The notes under the pieces are model-generated. The model was not told where the DNA came from, ran no database searches, and saw only the letters and a program-made list of their open reading frames with translations. From Parelaphostrongylus tenuis (Eukaryota > Nematoda > Chromadorea > Rhabditida > Metastrongylidae): a stretch of DNA of 64,000 bases. Positions 59,701-64,000 of the stretch are shown here, one piece after another (the first letter of the stretch is position 1; each line of letters starts with the position of its first letter). The DNA lies in contig JAHQIW010007065.1 in assembly GCA_019055375.1 (NCBI GenBank), positions 62,001 through 126,000 of the forward strand. Direction: 5' to 3'. Position numbers and translations under genes: made by a program.

Positions 59701-62700
59701 AATCCCTACGATAAAAATTCCAAAAGTTCAAATCAAGACAGCTTTGAAATACATCCAATATGAAAGAAGTTTCCTATTCAAATTTACCATTTTACCAATA
59801 TGATTTTTGGATAATGCAGCTCTTCTTTTTCATATTTTCACCATTGAAAAAGGTCTTTTAGGCAACAACTGACTAGAAAGGTAAAGAAGTTGACGTTTTT
59901 CTCCAATCTTGAGCCACGGTATTCGCCATAGCGTAGTAGCACCTTTGCTAATAGTTCTAGTTACTTTCTGAAGCGTTTTTCGCATCTCAGTCTAGAGTGG
60001 ACAGGGTTTTACTTCCCGATTTATCAAATACTCTAATTAGAAAAAATGGACAGTTTTCGAAAGATCTCATGTAGGTTTTTTTGTGTCTTTCTTATTCAAT
60101 AGTGCTTATGATAGGGACGGCAAGAGAAAGCTCGAGAGATGCTGGAAAAAGTTTTGGAAATGAACCCTAACGATATGATGGTTCTCTTTGATTTAGCGCA
60201 ATTATTTGAGCGCGTTGATCCACAGGTTAGTATTAATCTATCATAAGATGCTAATATCACATGCAAAAGTCTGGCATTCTTTCAAAAATATTTCAGGAAG
60301 CGCTATCTTATTATGAGAGAACTTGTCAGCTGATTAAATCAACTGAAAATGGCCAGTTGGATGTCCTAGCAACAGTCCTCAACAACATGGGTACGTTGTG
60401 TATGACCATGAAAAAGTATGACCGTGCGAAGGAATATTTCGAAGCTGCTGTGGCAAACCTTCAGGTTCTGTTTTTCCAGTCATCTTCTGAAAGACGGCTG
60501 TTTCATTCTTACAATCGCAGATCTCGTGTTTTATTATAGAAGGATCTGGAACGGGATCTATGTGACTCAAAATTCTCTTCATACATCATTACGATGAGAT
60601 ACAATCTTGCACGATGCTTGGAACATCTTTGTCTATTCGAAGATGCTGAAGTGCTTTACAAGGCGATTTTGCAAGAACAAGAAAACTATACAGATTGTAA
60701 GTTTGGATCTTTTTTTTATGTGATGCTCTCGTGCCAGATCACGCTTTTTCCGATATCGTTGTTGTAAATTGTATATGGCATAGATGCCTGCTCCGTAGTA
60801 ATCTGTCACATACATTTTCTCAAAAATTGTCATTATGTGCAGCGGTTTACGGCTTTTCATGTAATAGTTTGCTGTATCAGGCTACAATCGCCTTGGTTGT
60901 CTAGCTCGTGATCGAGGACAGATTTACGAGTCATCAGTGTGGTTCAAAGAAGCTTTGTCCGTAGATCCGAAAAATGCCGATTCATGGGTTCTAATCGGAA
61001 ACTTACACATGTCCAAACATGAGTCAGTTTGTTTCTAGTCCTTCGGTCTCACAATATTTTTGAAATTTTGGAATGGTAATTTAAGTCACCAAGTGGGTTT
61101 CTTTCAGATGGGGACCTGGGCGAAAAAAGTTTGAACATGTCTTATGCAGAATTGATATAGAAGATGTATATTCGCTGGTGTCATTGGGAAACTATTGGAT
61201 GGAGATTTTATTTGATCTTGATGGAACAAAAGCGGACAATCCGGTAAGTTGTTACTGTTCAGTCTATTCTTCTTATGTTAATACTGTGAGGCCTCATTCA
61301 AGGAAGATTTTTTTCTCCAATACCGAAGCCCTTTGCTTAGTATTTTTAATCTGTTGAATTTTCGCGCCTTTATATTTAAAAGAAATTGTTTTCTTCTATA
61401 CGCACTTTCTTAGAATAAATTGCTATACACAGCTACGTGCTATCTTTGATCGAAATTATCTGCGCTGGTAATTTTAAAACAAAAATGAGATGTTTATGAG
61501 ACTAAGAGCAGAAAGCGACTATAGCTATTCAGTTTGACTCAATAGATCTTTATAATAGCACTGCAGCTCGTACTTAGACGATCCTTTTTCATCAGAAATT
61601 TCCCTCATTTGTGGTACGGAAATGATGGCGTTTGTTTAGTATGAGATCGACAGCTCTCGGTATGAACAGTGTAGCGATGGTCTCACCTAAGGCATTTTAT
61701 TCTTTCCAATATACTATTGAAGTATTTCAATGAAGATAACAATAGAAAAGTCCTTTTTTCTTGAGCCATAACGCCAGCAATCAAATTAGATATGCATATG
61801 ACTACCAGAGATTATCGTTGAAGAAGTACCTAGTTTTTTTCGGTGTACTTTTGTACACTTACCTTACTTTTGTGTAAAAATGGTCCAGAAAAGATGGGAG
61901 TGTACTGAATATTGTACCACAATTATTTTTAGGGTCAAAAGAGAAAGTGTATGCACCAAGCACTTCGAATGTTTGAGAAGGCGCTAAAGATTGAGCCGAG
62001 AAATATGTGGGCCGCAAATGGAATTGGTAACCTTTTTGCCGTAACTTTTATAATTTCGTAGTCATTTAGCCGCCTACTGTGGAACTTTCGCATAGGTATT
62101 CTCGTTTTTCAATTCAACTTGACAAAAGTATTTTTTTAGGGAATTGTATCAGAGTGCGTTGGTTTTAGGGTGTGTATTGGCCTCTAAGTCATTGTGGGAG
62201 GAGGCGCTCAATATATTCTCACAGATCCGCGAGGCGACCTCAGAATTTTACGACGCTTGCATGAATACCGCTCATGCTTATACTGAATTAGGACAGTATG
62301 CCGTTGCTTTACAAATGTGAGTCAAGCATTTTCTGTTTAATCATGAGTGTATCTGAATGCCCGATAAGTTAAACTAGTTGAGTTTGGTCTTTTTCCAAGG
62401 AATTTTATAATTCGTCCATATTTAAACACTTTATTCAGGTATTCCAGCACTATAAAGAAGTTTTCTAAAGAGCAAGACCATGAAGCTCTGATATACCTCG
62501 CAAGAGCTTATTATAAAGCTGGCAGATTTTCTGACAGTCGTCATACACTGGAAAAAGTGGGTTACGTGTTCTTATTTCAGTCAGCCTATCTTTTTGGGGC
62601 TATTTATTGTTGTTCAACATGAAAGGCGATGTTACTTTTCAGAGAACTACGGGAATTTTCCATAGCTATAGTCATTGGCTTTAGAATTTCATAGGCATAT

Positions 62701-64000
62701 AAAAGGGGTGTTTAAATCAAAAGTAAAACAAAAGTATTGTTGCTTTCCATGTCTTTAATGCGTTGCTCATATTAATGCTTTGGTCCATAATTCTTTCAAA
62801 AATAGATCTCCACTTCTCTAATCAAACGCTATGATTACTGTCGCATTCTTAGACAAAGTGTAAAAAAACGTCGCATTACTTTTTTGTATCGACTGATCAA
62901 CAGTTCAAGAATCTTTTAAAAATTTCCACTGCCGAGGAAAGTTAGCGAGAACTCGGGCGAAAGGGGATTTTTTTCACCAGTGGTAGTGAGTGGAAAGTAG
63001 TGAAATGAAGGGAAGATCGAAGCACTCTGCTTGGGGCATTTCACACTGCTTGCCGGTTCTATGATCGTCCCACTTTTTTTTCTACTTCATAGTATCTCTT
63101 CAATTAACAGCGATACACTGATTCTTAAAGATGGGTCCAAATAACTCATCTGTGCTTAATTTAGTGTATTCATTCCCAAACTTTTATTCCAGGCGATGAT
63201 AGAGGCCCCTGATAGTATTTTGCTGAAATTCAATTATGCTTTTATTCTTAAATTGATGGCTACTGAAGTGCTACAAGATGTTATGTCAAGCGCGTTGCAA
63301 TTAAGAGGCGCAATGGCTGATTTAAGAACAACAGAGAGGTGAGATCATTTTGTGGTCGTAATAGAGAAATGGCACAAAACTTGTAGAAAAGGATTTAACT
63401 TGTAGCATAAAACTCTCTCTTGTTCCACTCATTTTTTTTTGTTCATAGAATGTTGACTTTCATTTCTTCGGCTCGTAATGATACTTGTGGTGGCTCACGA
63501 TTTGTATCTCGAACACTTGCTGGTGAAGAGGCTAGGGCTTGTACTGATCTGTTGAAACAAGCGCAAACATACTTAGCAAAAGCTCAGCAAAAAGATGAAG
63601 AATATGAACGACAGCGAGCAAAGCAGCAAGCCGTAAGCCTTGTATATTTTTCTTGTTTGGTATTGCTATCGTGTCCTCCTAATCGGTGTTTTTTTTTTCA
63701 CAATCCGTTTATAGGAACGAGAGGCTCTACAGAGGAAACTTGCACAAGAAGTGGAAGAACGTGAGCAAGAACTTCGAGAAAAAGAAGCGTTAAGGACAGA
63801 AATGAGGAACGATTATGTGCAAATGACAAAGCATTTATTGCGGATGCCAGAGTTATGTGGAAGAAAGAACTAAAACTGTTTACGTCCCTATTGAGAATTT
63901 TATCACATTGTATTATCCAGATTACTTTTTAGTTGGTTGATGAAAAGAAAGGAGGACGAGGTTCAAGCAGTGGTCGAAGGAGAAAAAGCGACGTTGGCGA
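53664..64000 (+). CDS. ctr9: CTR9, Paf1-complex TPR scaffold (5' part; runs off the window)
   Basis: CTR9 is the tetratricopeptide scaffold of the nuclear Paf1 complex, which couples RNA polymerase II elongation to H2B ubiquitination and H3K4/K36 methylation. Exons: 53664-53708, 56377-56478, 56586-56729, 56819-57013, 57107-57196, 57282-57370, 57540-57735, 57943-58074, 58165-58260, 59407-59508, 60115-60225, 60297-60464, 60540-60696, 60881-61022, 61108-61243, 61933-62026, 62169-62316, 62439-62556, 63193-63338, 63449-63632, then exon 21 from 63715. The first 20 exons give 865 codons with all phases matching and no stop. The protein is collinear with human CTR9 (about 1170 aa): LPEG near the start, LDTLAAYY, successive TPRs, WGPG, ANGIG, REAT, then a charged helix. 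The Lys/Arg/Gly-rich tail starts at the right edge. Confidence 0.97.
55063..55087. repeat. (AAT)n microsatellite
   Basis: About eight AAT units in ctr9 intron 1, with no interruptions. Confidence 0.95.
55170..55770 (-). pseudogene. decayed coding-like sequence of unknown family
   Basis: Three overlapping minus-strand frames read on from each other: NLLWELHHNLGNADASRPLK then FQGPWTE; shift; AAILNILFDHRTSSERS, ITPEHLISIHYGSV, YHKIAFIQLLSDEV; shift; TGSCRRCLHAGVNIATPNGL. That continuity suggests a broken ORF. I do not recognise the family. Confidence 0.4.
56377..57370 (+). CDS. ctr9: ctr9 exons 2-6 (N-terminal TPRs)
   Basis: Five exons with short introns. Blocks seen: DDLPEGVEVLEIL, HYWIDLGLAYY, LDTLAAYYVRL, LFSEATLLYTRAD, LTGRAYLSL, IPALMCKAIIFFSKQNY, MRVGIGYCLARL. 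They match CTR9 in order and spacing and form the first three or four TPR motifs. Exon 6 ends in phase 2 inside an Arg codon. Confidence 0.95.
57540..58260 (+). CDS. ctr9: ctr9 exons 7-9
   Basis: Exon 7 carries ALSALAILDYNKHTAEGV and VVLVHLANYYFFKG. Of two possible donors, only GGT|GTTAGT keeps frame with exon 8 (EMEKVEPLAWHAM). Exon 9 reads YYYLATTYNYPTFVLPYYGL, the very conserved FVLPffGLGQ block. All phases agree. Confidence 0.93.
58797..59255 (-). pseudogene. mariner transposase C-terminal relic in ctr9 intron 9
   Basis: On the minus strand: PHTAKNIKAKFEE, then ILSHPPCSPYVTPSDYGLL, then MQHFLEDCRFESLNEVEEA, QEFFDSKPKEW. This is the end of a mariner (D34D) transposase including the PSDY aspartate. 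The second catalytic Asp (DNARPH position) reads SMQKPH, so it is lost. TA followed by GGTTGGAAAG at 58795-58806 looks like the element's terminal repeat; the other end is truncated. Confidence 0.85.
59407..60464 (+). CDS. ctr9: ctr9 exons 10-12
   Basis: Exon 10: ITAFETVLKFMPNDYDTMKV and LGSLYA. Exon 11: EKAREMLEKVLEMNPND and LAQLFE. Exon 12: EALSYYERTCQ, ATVLNNMGTL and AKEYFEAAV. Each is a TPR helix pair. Exon 10 follows the intron that contains a mariner relic. Confidence 0.95.
59509..60114 (+). other. ctr9 intron 10 with a foldback-unit fragment
   Basis: ACTCTGATACTCCGTAATTT at 59645 recurs at 15042 and 54174 as part of the repeat family. Nothing else is recognised. Confidence 0.5.
60540..61243 (+). 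CDS. ctr9: ctr9 exons 13-15
   Basis: Exon 13: ITMRYNLARCLEHL and AEVLYKAIL. Exon 14: YNRLGCLARDRGQIYESSVW, then WVLIGNLH. Exon 15 begins by completing a Glu codon and reads WGPGRKKFEHVL, a hallmark of CTR9. Split codons at 60696/60881 and 61022/61108 join correctly. Confidence 0.96.
61244..61932 (+). other. ctr9 intron 15, no feature recognised
   Basis: AT-rich, with no exon-like open block or SINE head. The exon 15/16 join in frame is complete without it. Confidence 0.6.
61933..62556 (+). CDS. ctr9: ctr9 exons 16-18
   Basis: Exon 16: HQALRMFEKALKIEPRNMWA with ANGI. Exon 17 needs the AG at 62168 and reads GCVLASKSLWEEA, then FSQIREATSE. Exon 18: ALIYLARAYYKAGRFSDSRH. This is the highly conserved middle TPR block of CTR9 (AANGIGxVLA, VREAT). 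Confidence 0.96.
62557..63192 (+). other. ctr9 intron 18, no feature recognised
   Basis: Exons 18 and 19 join in phase 0 with no missing residues relative to CTR9. I see no repeat-family match here. Confidence 0.6.
63193..64000 (+). CDS. ctr9: ctr9 exons 19-22 (C-terminal helix, partial)
   Basis: Exon 19 (63193-63338) and exon 20 (63449-63632) carry the last TPRs and CTDLLKQAQTYLAKAQQKDE. Exon 21 starts at 63715 with EREALQRKLAQEVEEREQEL, a charged coiled coil. Exon 22 probably starts at 63937 after TTTTTAG and reads LVDEKKGGRGSSSGRRRK, like the Gly/Arg/Lys tail of CTR9. The exon 21 donor is unresolved: reading on from 63715 reaches TAA near 63870, and the donors I can see either shorten the conserved YVxxTK block or break frame. 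Confidence 0.85.

Noticed and set aside
1..64000. CRISPR arrays, bacterial operons, rRNA
   Set aside because: No regular short direct repeats with unique spacers, no clustered intron-less genes, and no rRNA core motifs; the DNA is eukaryotic.

Overview
The window looks like nuclear DNA from a nematode, and I infer a strongylid (hookworm-like) relative. Two conserved eukaryotic genes are split into many short exons. Their introns end in T-rich TTTCAG-type acceptors, and between and inside them lies a dense mix of RTE-type retrotransposon pieces, mariner relics, tRNA-derived SINEs and foldback elements. There are no operons, ribosome binding sites or other bacterial signals, and no CRISPR array. 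Species placement is inference; gene identities rest on reading-frame homology recalled from known families.

Left third (2.5-21.0 kb, minus strand): a complete Lunapark gene (lnp-1/LNPK), an ER-tubule junction protein. It has 11 coding exons, all phase-compatible, totalling 1014 nt (337 aa). The ends are a Met-Gly-Asn start right after a TTTTTCAG acceptor and an acidic tail with TGA. Only about 5% of the 18.5 kb locus is coding; the introns carry most of the mobile-element classes seen in the window.

Middle (21.0-53.66 kb): 32.6 kb of intergenic DNA between two divergently transcribed genes, with no host gene I can support. It holds broken RTE-type elements (30.7-32.0 minus, 35.3-38.6 plus, 44.1-45.1 minus), a 3.2 kb near-perfect inverted repeat (40.86-44.09), a second 1.9 kb palindrome (26.1-27.96), foldback elements ending in a TTAGACGGCGAC-like motif, a degenerate repeat unit of about 180 bp in both orientations, SINEs, a minisatellite and simple repeats.

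Right (53.66-64.0 kb, plus strand): the 5' part of ctr9, the TPR scaffold of the Paf1 RNA polymerase II elongation complex. Twenty exons give 865 codons without a break. Exon 21 and the start of exon 22 run off the window. Intron 9 holds a mariner transposase relic.

The two genes share no pathway. The most unusual content is the repeat architecture: foldback elements built from shared subrepeats, a giant palindrome whose ends coincide with two outward-facing foldback ends, mariner-derived MITEs whose terminal repeats are the transposase's own DNA-binding-domain coding sequence, and SINEs arranged as head-to-head pairs.
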